DNA from: CBDHDN01 sp965261585
Lineage (GTDB): Bacteria > Pseudomonadota > Alphaproteobacteria > UBA6615
Assembly (NCBI GenBank): GCA_965261585.1
Contig: CBDHDN010000071.1
Location: forward strand, 54,080-118,079
Direction of reading: 5' to 3'
Length of the DNA stretch: 64,000 nucleotides
Positions 16,105 to 25,172 of the stretch are shown one piece after another. Both the position numbers and the translations under genes were made by a program. Each line of letters starts with the position of its first letter. The stretch's first letter is position 1. The notes beneath the pieces were generated by a model. That model worked only from the letters and a program-made list of their open reading frames with translations. It ran no database searches and was not told where the DNA came from.

Positions 16105-17564
16105 CGCACGAGCACGCAACCGAAGAAACGTGGGTGCCGCCGGAAGACGGAGCGGACGACATCGCCAAGTTGGCCGCGCTGGACCCCATGGAATACGACA
16201 AGGTGCGGAAGGACGAGGCCACACGGCTGAATGTCCGTCCGTCGACCCTTGATACTGCAGTAAAGAAGCTACGTCGCGACAATGGCGCCGACGCACGCCC
16301 GTCTGGTGGGCGCGCCCTCAATTTGCCGACGCCGGAGCCATGGCCCGAGCCCGTCGACGGCGCCGCACTTCTCGATGGGCTCACGGCGGTGATCAGCAAG
16401 TACGTGGCGCTGCCATCGGGGTGCGCGGAAGCGATGGGTCTGTGGATCGTCCATGCCCACGCGTTCGATTGCTTTCAGATTTCGCCGCGCCTGGCGCTCA
16501 CCAGTCCGCAAAAACGGTGCGGCAAGACGACAGGCCTGGGGACGCTGTACCACCTCGTCAACAAACCCCTCATGGCGGCCAGCATTACGCCATCGGCGGT
16601 GTTCAGGACGATCGAGGCCGCGAGGCCGTGCCTCATCATCGACGAGGCCGACACGTTCCTGAAAGACAATGACGAGCTGCGCGGCGTGCTGAACAGCGGG
16701 CACGGCCGTATTTCCGCGTCCGTCATCCGCACGGTTGGCGACGATCACGAGCCCCGGCAGTTCAGCGTTTGGGCGCCCCTGATCATCGCGATGATCGGAC
16801 GCTTGCCCGACACCCTCGAGGATCGCTCGATCCACATCCAGATGCAGCGGCGTCGACCCGACGAGCCGGTCGCGCGGCTTCGTCATGACGTGACGCCGCC
16901 GGAGCTGTCGGGCTTGGCCAGCCAAACCGCCCGTTGGGTACGCGACAACGAGCACGCCCTGAGAAGTGCTGACCCGACCATGCCGGGCAGCTTGCACGAT
17001 CGGGCGCGGGACAACTGGAGACCACTTCTCGCCGTCGCGGATCTTGCCGGTGGTGGTTGGCCCGACCTGGCCCGGCGGGTTGCACTCGAGCTGTCGGACG
17101 AGGGTGTCGACGACGCATCAGTGCAGGCCATGCTGCTGTCCGACATCCAAGACATCTTCGAAGGGGAGCGGATCGACCGTATCGCGTCCGCCTACCTCTG
17201 CGACAAGCTCAAACTGATGGACGACAGGCCATGGCCGGAATGGCGCCGGGGGCAGCCGATCACGACACGGCAGGTGGCGAGGCTGCTCACACCATTCGGG
17301 ATCGTCACCAGCTCGGTTCGGTTCGACGACAGGGCGACGCTCAAGGGGTACTACCGGAAGGCCTTCAACGACGCGTTTGCCCGCTATACCCCCTCTCCAT
17401 CCGGCACAACGGCACAAACCAATCCCAGCAACGGTTGTGCCGTTGTGCCGGATGAAAAGGGGGGTACGGGCACAAACGCGCGTTCTCCCGACTTGGATCG
17501 GGCCGAAATGGCCATCGCCGAAGACGACGAAGACGAGCGCGCGGCACTTCAAGGACAATCGTAA
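16101..17564 (+). CDS. DUF3631-domain helicase/ATPase-like protein of the island
   Basis: This 487-aa protein has a Walker A-like SPQKRCGKTT (about residue 134) and a Walker B-like CLIIDEADTF (about 176), then GVLNSGH and MIGRLPDTLEDRSIHIQM. The C-terminal half is the DUF3631 region (NWRPLLAVADLAGGGWPDLAR). It is probably the replicative helicase partner of the Toprim protein, with which it overlaps by four bases. The last 80 residues are low-complexity and include two repeats of a GTxxNPSNGCAVVP-like stretch. Confidence 0.82.
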   Translation: MTHEHATEETWVPPEDGADDIAKLAALDPMEYDKVRKDEATRLNVRPSTLDTAVKKLRRDNGADARPSGGRALNLPTPEPWPEPVDGAALLDGLTAVISKYVALPSGCAEAMGLWIVHAHAFDCFQISPRLALTSPQKRCGKTTGLGTLYHLVNKPLMAASITPSAVFRTIEAARPCLIIDEADTFLKDNDELRGVLNSGHGRISASVIRTVGDDHEPRQFSVWAPLIIAMIGRLPDTLEDRSIHIQMQRRRPDEPVARLRHDVTPPELSGLASQTARWVRDNEHALRSADPTMPGSLHDRARDNWRPLLAVADLAGGGWPDLARRVALELSDEGVDDASVQAMLLSDIQDIFEGERIDRIASAYLCDKLKLMDDRPWPEWRRGQPITTRQVARLLTPFGIVTSSVRFDDRATLKGYYRKAFNDAFARYTPSPSGTTAQTNPSNGCAVVPDEKGGTGTNARSPDLDRAEMAIAEDDEDERAALQGQS

Positions 17565-17585
17565 CCAGCGTAACCGGAGACGAAA

Positions 17586-17807
17586 TTGGGCAGGCGGCGG
17601 AAGACCAGGAAAACGGACCCGCGAAACATGTTGGCTTTGGCTTCTCGCGCTATGAAAAAATCGCGTGAGCTCGACGCGGACGGCGACCATCGCGGGGCGC
17701 GGGAAATGCGGGCGGCGGCGGGCGTGGTCAAGGGCCGGGCTGAATATTTGTTGAAGCGGCGCGCGCGGAAATTCTCGATAAGCGAACCAGAATCGGCCCC
17801 GACCTGA
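17586..17807 (+). CDS. Small basic hypothetical protein of the island
   Basis: 73 residues from a TTG, very rich in Arg/Lys (MGRRRKTRKTDPRN...VVKGRAEYLLKRRARKF). Not recognised. It lies 21 bp behind the helicase gene with GGAG near 17575. It might bind nucleic acid, but this is a guess from charge only. Confidence 0.45.
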   Translation: MGRRRKTRKTDPRNMLALASRAMKKSRELDADGDHRGAREMRAAAGVVKGRAEYLLKRRARKFSISEPESAPT

Positions 17808-17813
17808 TGTCAG

Positions 17814-18110
17814 TTGCAAACTGGAAATGATGCCTTGAAAAGATATCTGGGAAAATCGAGCGAGCCCATCCAGGTGGTTCGCGGCGGCACGATGACGCCG
17901 GCCACCTGGCTCACTCGCATGGAGCCGCATACCGTTGTTGCTGGCATCGCGGTCCAGACGCGCTTCGCGTTGACCTACTACCCGGTCCGGTCGGGAGACT
18001 GCATCGTCGACTCGAAGGGCCGCCGATGGCTGGCGCTCGAGGTCGCTGCGTCAAAGTCCGGCGGCAGTGAGCCCGCGATCTTCGACGTTCGCATGGGCGG
18101 GCTCGACTGA
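17814..18110 (+). CDS. Hypothetical protein of the island
   Basis: 98 residues from TTG 17814; the start is uncertain (another TTG at 17832, ATG at 17889). Not recognised. The sequence is mixed beta-like (TRFALTYYPVRSGDCIVDSKGRRWLALEVAASKS). It is the last rightward gene of the island segment and is convergent with the binding-protein gene. Confidence 0.45.
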   Translation: MQTGNDALKRYLGKSSEPIQVVRGGTMTPATWLTRMEPHTVVAGIAVQTRFALTYYPVRSGDCIVDSKGRRWLALEVAASKSGGSEPAIFDVRMGGLD

Positions 18111-18129
18111 CGGGCAGGTCGCCATGTCG

Positions 18130-19260
18130 CTACTTGGCGAGCCAAGCGTTGAAACGCTCGTCGAGTTCGGCCCTGTGATCCGCCCACCAGACGTAATCGA
18201 AATTTAGCACGGTCCTGGCGTTTTTCGCGTCCGTCGGCATGTGCGGTTTCATATCGATGCCGAGTTCAGCGTGCTGCCCGACCAGCTGCGTCGACGAATA
18301 ACGCGCCGGGCCGTACGAGATGAACTTGGCTTGATCGGCCAACCGCTGGCTGTCGGTAGCGAAATAGAGATAATCCTTTACGGTATCTATGTCCTTGACA
18401 CCCATCGGTACGACCCAACCGTCAAGGTCGAACACCTGCCAGTCCCAAAGCATGGCGATCGGCTGGTTCTCCTCGACAATGGCAGAAAACAGTCGGCCAT
18501 TGTATGCCGAGGCTATCACAACTTCTCCATCAGCTAGGAGCTGCGGCGGCTGCGCACCCTCAACCCACCAGACCACATGGTCTTTGATTGTGTCGAGCTT
18601 GGCGAAGGCGCGATCTACGCCCTCAGGCGTGCTCAGCACCTCGTAGACATCCTCGCCCGCAACACCATCGGCGATCAGCGCCCATTCCAGATTGCCGATT
18701 GGTCTTTTTTCCAGCGAACGCTTGCCAGGGAATGACGCTAGGTCGAAGACATCGGCGATCGTCGAAGGCTGCGCGCCTTCGAAGGCGTCGGTGCGATAAC
18801 CGAAAGTCGTGGAATAGACGATTTGCGGAATAAAACAGTTTGTTCCACCCGGGGTTAGCGTACCTATGAAGAAATCTTCGGACGCCTGCGTACCATCAGG
18901 GGCCGGAGCCAACCAGGTATTGGGATCAATTTCCATGATCAGGCCTTCATCACATGCCGTAATCGCGTCCGCGGCAACCATGTCGACAATGTCCCAAGTA
19001 ACGTTGCCGGACTCGACCTGTGCCCTGAGCTTGGCCAGGCCTATGGGCGCCGAATCATCGTTGATGATATTGACATCCGGATTCATCGCCATGTAGGGGT
19101 CGTGATAAGCCTTTTGCTGACTTGCTGTGTAAGCACCGCCCCAGGACACGATGGTCAGGTCGACTGCCTGGGCATGAAAACGTGGCGCGTTGGCGGACCC
19201 GCTTCCCGAGGCGATTGCAACAACTGCCGCGATCGCCGACACATGAAATAGTTGTTTCAT
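18130..19260 (-). CDS. ABC transporter substrate-binding protein, PotD-like
   Basis: This 376-aa protein has a Sec signal peptide (MKQLFHVSAIAAVVAIASG..., likely cleavage after AQA near residue 32), so it is periplasmic. The mature part starts VDLTIVSWGGAYTASQQKAYHDPYM and shows the polyamine/spermidine-type binding-protein pattern (SBP_bac_8), including WDIVDM, GLIMEIDPNTW and VVWWVEGAQPPQLLADGEV. The ligand is unknown. No permease or ATPase gene lies near it, and IS3 copy 4 begins 74 bp upstream of its start, so the rest of its operon and its promoter may have been lost. Confidence 0.88.
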   Translation of the reverse strand: MKQLFHVSAIAAVVAIASGSGSANAPRFHAQAVDLTIVSWGGAYTASQQKAYHDPYMAMNPDVNIINDDSAPIGLAKLRAQVESGNVTWDIVDMVAADAITACDEGLIMEIDPNTWLAPAPDGTQASEDFFIGTLTPGGTNCFIPQIVYSTTFGYRTDAFEGAQPSTIADVFDLASFPGKRSLEKRPIGNLEWALIADGVAGEDVYEVLSTPEGVDRAFAKLDTIKDHVVWWVEGAQPPQLLADGEVVIASAYNGRLFSAIVEENQPIAMLWDWQVFDLDGWVVPMGVKDIDTVKDYLYFATDSQRLADQAKFISYGPARYSSTQLVGQHAELGIDMKPHMPTDAKNARTVLNFDYVWWADHRAELDERFNAWLAK

Positions 19261-19369
19261 CGGTAACGTCCTCCTTGTTCCACTACCGGCTACTCTTCCA
19301 ACGTTGCGCTCGCCGATGCAATAGGTTCTCTTTGTGTAGCGCACCCGGTTCCTTGGACACAAGTTTGTC

Positions 19370-20275
19370 TCACGCGGCGGGCCTGATTGAGATCGCGGCG
19401 TGCCACGCCTGACGAGCTTGAGCGGGGCTCAGGTAGCCGTTCTTTTCGACGATCCACTGGGCATTGTAGAGTTCGACGAAGTCGCGGACGGCGTCCCGCA
19501 GCTCCGCGATGTTGCGGTAGATGCGACCATGGATGATCTGTTCCTTCAGCGTGCGATTGAACCGCTCGGCGACGCCGTTGGTCTGGGGCTCGGCGACGAA
19601 GGCGTAGGACGGCTGGATACCCCAGAACTTGATCTGGTTGGTGAAGTGGTCCGACAGATACTGGGAGCCGTGATCCATCCGCAAGGCCAGCCCCCGAGCC
19701 GCGCCGGCCGCGGTCGAGCCATACAGCCCGGCAAGCCCCATGGAGATCGGCTGCAGGGCGGCGAAGCGGTCGCCGCGCTTGCAGACATGCCAGCCGACAC
19801 ACTCGGCGTTCCAATGCTCGACGGCGGTGAAGATCCAGCCCCAGCCGTCGTCCACCGTGAACACCCGAACGCCATCGGTGCCCCACATGAGGTTCGGGGC
19901 ATGAGTGATGATCTCACCGTCATGGGGATTGCCGCCACGGCGGCGGCGGCGATGGGGCGAGAGCAGATTGTTCTCGCGCATCAGGCGGAGCACCCGCTTG
20001 CGGGCAACCCGGATGTCGCGACAGACCCGAAGCCGAGCCCAGACCTTGCGGTAGCCCTCGCCTTCCCAGGGCGATGCCTCCAGGTCGGCTTCGATCGCCA
20101 CCAGCAGCGCCTGGTCCGAGATCGCGGGCTTCGGTCCCCGACGCTTTGCCGGCGGCTGCTCGGCGTGCTGGCCGGAGGTCATGGCGTAGAACGAGGAGCG
20201 GGCCATGCCCCAGGCGGCGCAGACCCGCCGCAGGCCGTAGGCCAGACCCGTGCCGGGCGAGGTGGCGGCACTCAT
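19370..20275 (-). CDS. IS3-family transposase OrfB, copy 4
   Basis: 301 aa, DDE triad intact. It differs from the others by R instead of C at residue 110 (HRRRRRGG). Confidence 0.92.
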   Translation of the reverse strand: MSAATSPGTGLAYGLRRVCAAWGMARSSFYAMTSGQHAEQPPAKRRGPKPAISDQALLVAIEADLEASPWEGEGYRKVWARLRVCRDIRVARKRVLRLMRENNLLSPHRRRRRGGNPHDGEIITHAPNLMWGTDGVRVFTVDDGWGWIFTAVEHWNAECVGWHVCKRGDRFAALQPISMGLAGLYGSTAAGAARGLALRMDHGSQYLSDHFTNQIKFWGIQPSYAFVAEPQTNGVAERFNRTLKEQIIHGRIYRNIAELRDAVRDFVELYNAQWIVEKNGYLSPAQARQAWHAAISIRPAA

Positions 20276-20682
20276 CGCCGCGACCTCCGCCGCCCCAAAG
20301 GGCCGAAGGTCTCCGTCTTGGCCTCCAGCAGTTCCACCTGCATGGTCAACTCTCCGATCCGCTTCATGGCGCTATCCAGTTCCGCCTGCACCGGATCGCC
20401 CTTGCGTTGCTTGAGCGAGGCGTCGATCCCGCCGATCGCTTTCTCACGCCACTGCTCGAGCCGGAAGATCTCTACGCCCAACTGGCGCGACAGAAGTTGC
20501 ACCGGCTCGTCACGCAAAAGCCGCAGAACGACCTCACGCTTGCGCGCTACCGTCCATCGCTGGCCAAGTCCCAGCGGGCCTGCCGGCAAAGCCTGGCCTG
20601 GGGAAAACGTGGACGAGCCAAGCTCGCCCGCATTTACCACAGGCCCATCAACAGTAACTTTCTTCTCAAAATTATCGGTCAT
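20272..20682 (-). CDS. IS3-family transposase OrfA, copy 4
   Basis: 136 aa from the ATG behind AAGGAGG, same protein as copy 3. Confidence 0.88.
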   Translation of the reverse strand: MTDNFEKKVTVDGPVVNAGELGSSTFSPGQALPAGPLGLGQRWTVARKREVVLRLLRDEPVQLLSRQLGVEIFRLEQWREKAIGGIDASLKQRKGDPVQAELDSAMKRIGELTMQVELLEAKTETFGPLGRRRSRR

Positions 20683-20748
20683 GTTCCGGTCCTCCTTGGA
20701 CACTTCGATTAAGCCAATTCTGTGTCCAAGGAAATCGGGTCCGACTCA

Positions 20749-21007
20749 TTCGCTGTTGCAGCCATGTTTCTCTCCTATGACATATTGCAACGATGGAGTG
20801 CCCTGTCCGGCCCACCATGTCATGATTGCGTAACGGAGTTTCATTACCAAAGTACTAAAATGCCCTGTTCTGTGTACGAACTTGCCGTATCTTCTTGGTC
20901 ATTGTTTTATTTGGCCCAACGTTCAAGCGAGTCTGCCGGCGCTTGTCGTTTCTCCGACAGCCGCCCGGCGCCGGGATTGCCCGTACCATTCGAGAGGGAA
21001 CGAACCC
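20749..21007. other. Non-coding stretch between IS3 copy 4 and the lyxose isomerase gene
   Basis: AT-richer than the surroundings, with no convincing gene. It holds the upstream region of the isomerase gene and GAGAGGGAACG just before the start. Confidence 0.4.
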
Positions 21008-21712
21008 ATGAAGCGCTCCACAATCAATGCGGTCATGGCCGAGGCCGACGCTTTCATCGGCGCATGTGGCTTTCATCTGCCGCCGTTCGCCCATTGGACG
21101 CCGGCCGAGTGGGCAGAGAAGGACGACGACGTCTTTGAAATCGTCGATCGCCGGCTCGGCTGGGACATTACCGATTTTGGCCTTGGCGATTTCCGCCGCA
21201 ACGGCCTGGTGCTGTTCACGATTCGCAACGGCACCATGGCCGACTTGCGCGCCGGCCATGGCAAGGTCTATGCCGAGAAGATCCTGGTCATCGAGCCGGA
21301 CCAGGCGGCGCCGCTCCATTTCCATTGGACGAAGATGGAGGACATCATCAACCGCGGCGGCGGCCGGCTGATGGTTCAGCTCTACAACTCGACGCCGGAC
21401 GGTGGCCTCGCCGATAGTGACGTCACAATCAGTGCCGACGGCGTCCGGCGAACGGTGGCGGCTGGCGACGTGGTGTCGCTGGGGCCCGGCGAAAGCGTGT
21501 CGCTGCCGCCCGGCTGCTACCACAAGATCTGGGGTGCCGAGGGCCGCGTCCTGGTGGGCGAGGTGTCAGTCGTCAACGACGACTTGCAGGATAACCGCTT
21601 TCACGAGGAGCTCGGCCGTTTCCCGCCGATCGACGAGGACGCGCCGCCGCTCTACCTGCTGAGCCAGGATTACGCCGACCGCTATCGCGGTGCCGGAGCG
21701 TCTTCCGGTTAG
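21008..21712 (+). CDS. D-lyxose ketol-isomerase family protein
   Basis: This 234-aa cupin-fold protein matches the D-lyxose/D-mannose isomerase family (N-terminus MKRSTINAVMAEADAFI, LPPFAHWTPAEW, LGWDITDFGLGDF, LFTIRNG). Metal ligands are visible in HFHWTKMEDIINRGGG (two His and one Glu) and CYHKIWG. It interconverts aldose and ketose sugars in the cytosol with a divalent metal. The ATG at 21008 matches the family start and has a purine-rich site upstream. No other sugar genes are next to it, because IS3 copy 4 has cut the left neighbourhood. Confidence 0.87.
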   Translation: MKRSTINAVMAEADAFIGACGFHLPPFAHWTPAEWAEKDDDVFEIVDRRLGWDITDFGLGDFRRNGLVLFTIRNGTMADLRAGHGKVYAEKILVIEPDQAAPLHFHWTKMEDIINRGGGRLMVQLYNSTPDGGLADSDVTISADGVRRTVAAGDVVSLGPGESVSLPPGCYHKIWGAEGRVLVGEVSVVNDDLQDNRFHEELGRFPPIDEDAPPLYLLSQDYADRYRGAGASSG

Positions 21713-21743
21713 AGTTTTTCGGTGCGATTTTCGGCGAAGCGCG

Positions 21744-23501
21744 TCAGCGTTGAGTCAGCTTGAACTCGATCCGGCGATTGCGGCGGAAGGCGATCTCGTC
21801 CTCGCGCGGGTCGAGCGGATGAAACTGGCCGAAGCCGGCGGCGACCAGCCGCTCGGCGGCGAGGCCCTCGTCGATCAGGAATTTGACGACCGATGTCGCG
21901 CGCGCCGATGAGAGTTCCCAGTTCGACGGAAATTGAGGGGTGCTGATCGGCCGCACGTCGGTGTGGCCGTCGACCCGCAGCACCCAGTCAATGTCGTTGG
22001 GGATCGTCGCGCCGATGTCGCTCAGGGTCGTCGCCAAGCTGTGCAGCTGCTCCCGGCCGCCATCCTCGAGCTCCGCCGATGCGGTCGGAAACAACACCTC
22101 GGACTGAAACACGAAGCGGTCGCCGACGACCTGCACGTCGGTGCGGTTGCCCAGGACCTCGCTCAGGCGGCCGAAGAATTCGGAGCGATAGCGCGCCAAC
22201 TCCTGGACCTTCGTCGCCAGGGCGGCGTTCAGCCGGTTGCCGAGCTCGACGATCTGGACCTGCTGTTCCGCGTTCTTCACCTCGGCGGCGTCGAGCGCGC
22301 CGCTCAGGGTCGCGATCTGGCTGCTCAGCTGGGAGAGCTGCCGGCTGAGCAGGGCGACCCTGTCCTCGGCCGTAGTCCTCAGCTGCTTCTGCTCGTCGAT
22401 CGCCTGCTGGGCCGCCGTCAGGCGCTGCGTCACCTCGCTCAGGCGGATCTCCCGTCGCTCCAGCTCGGTCTGTGCCAGCAATGTGCGCTCCTGCTCGTCG
22501 GCGAGGCGCGCTTCGAGCGCCAGCGTGCGGTCGCGCAAGGCACCCGCCGCAGTATTCAGTGCCGCGACCCGTGCGTTCTCGGCCGCCAGCGCCTCCTCCA
22601 GCTTGCCGCCGCGGGCGACGGCGCTTAGCAGGTCTTCCGCGGCCCGCGCGCTCTCGGCCGCCAGCGCCTCCTCCAGCTTGCCACTGCGGGCGACGGCGCT
22701 TAGCAGGTCTTCCGCGGCCCGCGCGCTCTCGGCCGCCAGCGCCTCCTCCAGCTTGCCACTGCGGGCGACGGCACTCAGCAGGTCCTCCTTCGTCACGTCC
22801 AGCACCGCCGCCAGGGAGGCGACCTGGCTTTCGAGCTCGTCGCGCACGCTGCGCAGGGCACCGATGTCGCGGCGCAGGCTCTCGATCTCGCTCAGCTGGG
22901 CGATGATGCGTTCCTTGTCGACGAGCTGGTCGTCGCGCAGGCTCGTCAGCTGGCCGATCAGCCCGTCGCGCTCGCTCAGCGTCGCCCGCAGCTCGCCCGT
23001 TAGGCTCTCGATAGACTGCTGCCGCTCATCGGCCGAGCGCCGCTCCAGCGCCAGCCGGTCGGCAAGTTCGGCAATGCGTGCCTCGAGCTCGGCGACGGCG
23101 GCCGACCGTTCCTTGGCCAGCCGGTCCAGCTCGTCACCCAACTTGCGCTGGGCGTCGGTGACCGTCCGCAGCTGCGAGTTCAGGCCGCTCGTACGGTCGC
23201 GCAGGGCCGTGTTCTCGTCGACCCGCGCGGTGTCGCGATCGAGCGTCTTGTCGATCTGCTCGCCCAGGAAATCCAGCGCCTCGTCCGTCTCCGCCGCCGC
23301 GGCGCCCATGCGGTCGATGCGCGCCTGCAGATCGTCGATCAGCGACTGGATGTCACCGAACGTGCCGTTCGGTTCGGCGGCCGCGGCCGGCGGCACGGGT
23401 GGCGCCGTCGGCCCGGGTGGCGCGGCGTTGTCGTCCTGTGCCAGCGCACCGCTGGTCAGTGCCAGGATGGCGAAGATCGGCAGAAACCCGGCGTTCCGCA
23501 T
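21744..23501 (-). CDS. OmpA/MotB-domain peptidoglycan-associated coiled-coil protein
   Basis: This 585-aa protein has a signal peptide or N-terminal anchor (MRNAGFLPIFAILALTSGALA), then a Pro/Ala linker, a very long coiled coil (about residues 45-440) and a C-terminal OmpA-like domain (VLRVDGHTDVRPISTPQFPSNWELSSARATSVVKFLI, AAGFGQFHPLDPREDEIAFRRNRRIEF). The C-terminal domain should bind peptidoglycan, and the coil could span the periplasm. It resembles the TolA/MotB-like proteins annotated as peptidoglycan-binding in alphaproteobacteria. Three tandem 25-residue repeats lie in the coil. I chose ATG 23501 over the adjacent TTG 23504. Confidence 0.85.
   Translation of the reverse strand: MRNAGFLPIFAILALTSGALAQDDNAAPPGPTAPPVPPAAAAEPNGTFGDIQSLIDDLQARIDRMGAAAAETDEALDFLGEQIDKTLDRDTARVDENTALRDRTSGLNSQLRTVTDAQRKLGDELDRLAKERSAAVAELEARIAELADRLALERRSADERQQSIESLTGELRATLSERDGLIGQLTSLRDDQLVDKERIIAQLSEIESLRRDIGALRSVRDELESQVASLAAVLDVTKEDLLSAVARSGKLEEALAAESARAAEDLLSAVARSGKLEEALAAESARAAEDLLSAVARGGKLEEALAAENARVAALNTAAGALRDRTLALEARLADEQERTLLAQTELERREIRLSEVTQRLTAAQQAIDEQKQLRTTAEDRVALLSRQLSQLSSQIATLSGALDAAEVKNAEQQVQIVELGNRLNAALATKVQELARYRSEFFGRLSEVLGNRTDVQVVGDRFVFQSEVLFPTASAELEDGGREQLHSLATTLSDIGATIPNDIDWVLRVDGHTDVRPISTPQFPSNWELSSARATSVVKFLIDEGLAAERLVAAGFGQFHPLDPREDEIAFRRNRRIEFKLTQR
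22574..22798 (-). repeat. Three tandem 75-bp repeats within the coiled-coil gene
   Basis: The block encoding EDLLSAVARSGKLEEALAAE plus SARAA is repeated three times with a 75-bp period (the same segment recurs at 22591, 22666 and 22741). The two outer units carry a few changes (GG for SG, NARVA for SARAA). In-frame copy-number change would lengthen the coil by 25 residues. Confidence 0.88.
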
Positions 23502-23669
23502 CAATCAGCCTGCTCAACAGTGTCCGGTCACGCGCAAACTGCGCCGACGACGGGGCGGCGTCGCCGAAGCGATCGTTGATCTAGCATAACCGCGCCGACC
23601 GCGTGGGCGTAACCCCCGCTGTGGGTATTGTGTCGGTAACACGCGATATGTCCGGTTTATGTACCAGAT

Positions 23670-25120
23670 GGCGATGTCCCACCCAATGTTGAAAAGTGCG
23701 AGATAGGCATCTTCTGATCGAGAGGCTACGCGGCCACCTCGATGTCTTCAATGACGGACTTTGCTCCGGCCTTTCTCACCGCCTCCCGCAGGGCGGCGTC
23801 GAGGATGGGGAGCTGGCGGTAGGCCTTGAGGCGGCGGAAGGTCTTTTGCGCCTCCAAGAGGCCGGCGGCGGTCCAACGCAGCGCCATCTCGGCGTTGCGC
23901 CAGCGCTTGACGTTCCGCTGCACCGTCCGGACGGTGCCGATCGCGTTCTCGATGGCGTTGGTGCAAGCCAGCGAGCGTCGAAGTTGCGGCGGGAGGCCGA
24001 GCCGGATCACCGTCAGGATCTCGTCCAGGCCCTCCAGGATCGAGCCCGAGACGCCGGGTGCGTCATGCTCCAGACGGCGGGCGAGGTTGCGCAAGAGCCG
24101 TTCGGCCTTGGCCGCGTCGTCCTGCTGCCAGGCCTGCCGCAAGACCTTCCTGACGCCGGCATGGAGGCTCTCGTCCAGCCGGTCCGTGATGTTGCGCCCC
24201 TTGTGCACCTGGCAGCGCTGGAGGGCCGCCGCCCGCCCGAAGGTCCGCCGGATCGCCTTCGAGAGCGCCTTGGCGCCGTCGACGATGTAGAGCCGAGGCC
24301 GTTCGGGATCGAGACCGCGCTCGATCAGGTTGTCGAGCATGGCTTGCACCGTGGCCGCGTTCTCCGTCGCGCCCTCGGCCAGGCCCAGCACGTGCTTCGC
24401 GCCGCCGGTGTCGATGCCGATCGCCGCCACCATCAGGTGATCGCCGACATGGAGCCCGTCGATCTGGAGCACCACGAGATCGAGATCGTCGAGCGGGCTC
24501 GCCAGCCAGGCCTTCAGCTTGCTTCGCGTCAACGCCACGAAACGGCGCGAGACCGCCGACTTCGAGGTTGCGTCACCCGATGCCGCCGGCAGATCGCCGC
24601 CCGCATCGTCCGGCGGGCGCACCGCGCGGGCATACTTGCGGGTCGAGACGTTGATCACCATCAGATTCATCGCCCAGGCTTGCAAGAGTTCGGGTTCCGA
24701 CAGCAGCTCCCAACTCGGCAGGCTCATCTCCCGACCCGCGAAGTCCCGCACCCGAGGGCGCTCGACCTTCACTTTGCCGCCGTGGTAGGCGATCTCGCTC
24801 CGGGTCGTGCCCCATCGATGGCCCTTGCGCTCGCCCGAGCGGGCGTGGCGCGAACCGCACAAGGCTTCCGCGTCCGCCGACATCATCTCGTTCAAAGACT
24901 CGAGGCCCGCCAAAAGGCAGAAGCGATCGACGCTCATGCGCAGATCGTCGAAGGCCTCCGGCATCGATGGCAAGAGCCGACAGGATGGTTCCGAGGAACG
25001 GTCGTTGCGTGTAGTCTTGGTCATGGCGTCGTTCTCCTTGATGGAATCAGCACCCAGAGCCTAGCGGCTCCAGGCGGACGACGCCTACTTCAGCTTTTCA
25101 ACAGAGCCCGGGACATCCCC
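23670..25120 (-). mobile_element. IS256-family insertion sequence, copy B (1451 bp)
   Basis: Same ends as copy A, inverted. An 8-bp target duplication taccagat lies at 23662-23669 and 25121-25128. It is inserted in the left terminal repeat region of the IS481/ISNCY-like element, between the end and the transposase gene. Confidence 0.93.
23726..25024 (-). CDS. IS256-family (Mutator-type) transposase, copy B
   Basis: 432 aa, same catalytic residues as copy A (D189, D249, C271/H274, E359), with G68 and E106. Full length. Confidence 0.93.
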   Translation of the reverse strand: MTKTTRNDRSSEPSCRLLPSMPEAFDDLRMSVDRFCLLAGLESLNEMMSADAEALCGSRHARSGERKGHRWGTTRSEIAYHGGKVKVERPRVRDFAGREMSLPSWELLSEPELLQAWAMNLMVINVSTRKYARAVRPPDDAGGDLPAASGDATSKSAVSRRFVALTRSKLKAWLASPLDDLDLVVLQIDGLHVGDHLMVAAIGIDTGGAKHVLGLAEGATENAATVQAMLDNLIERGLDPERPRLYIVDGAKALSKAIRRTFGRAAALQRCQVHKGRNITDRLDESLHAGVRKVLRQAWQQDDAAKAERLLRNLARRLEHDAPGVSGSILEGLDEILTVIRLGLPPQLRRSLACTNAIENAIGTVRTVQRNVKRWRNAEMALRWTAAGLLEAQKTFRRLKAYRQLPILDAALREAVRKAGAKSVIEDIEVAA

Positions 25121-25172
25121 TACCAGATGATCTGTCCGGTTTTAGAACGCCTCCAAGCCATGGAGGGAGGCG

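Larger units (their letters stand above)
19335..20748 (-). mobile_element. IS3-family insertion sequence, copy 4 (1414 bp), without target duplication
   Basis: Same ends and length as copy 1, but the flanks do not match: ataggttctctttg (19321-19334) on the left and ttcgctgttgcagc (20749-20762) on the right. All other copies have a 14-bp repeat. This copy is therefore probably a recombination joint between two former copies. Confidence 0.93.
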
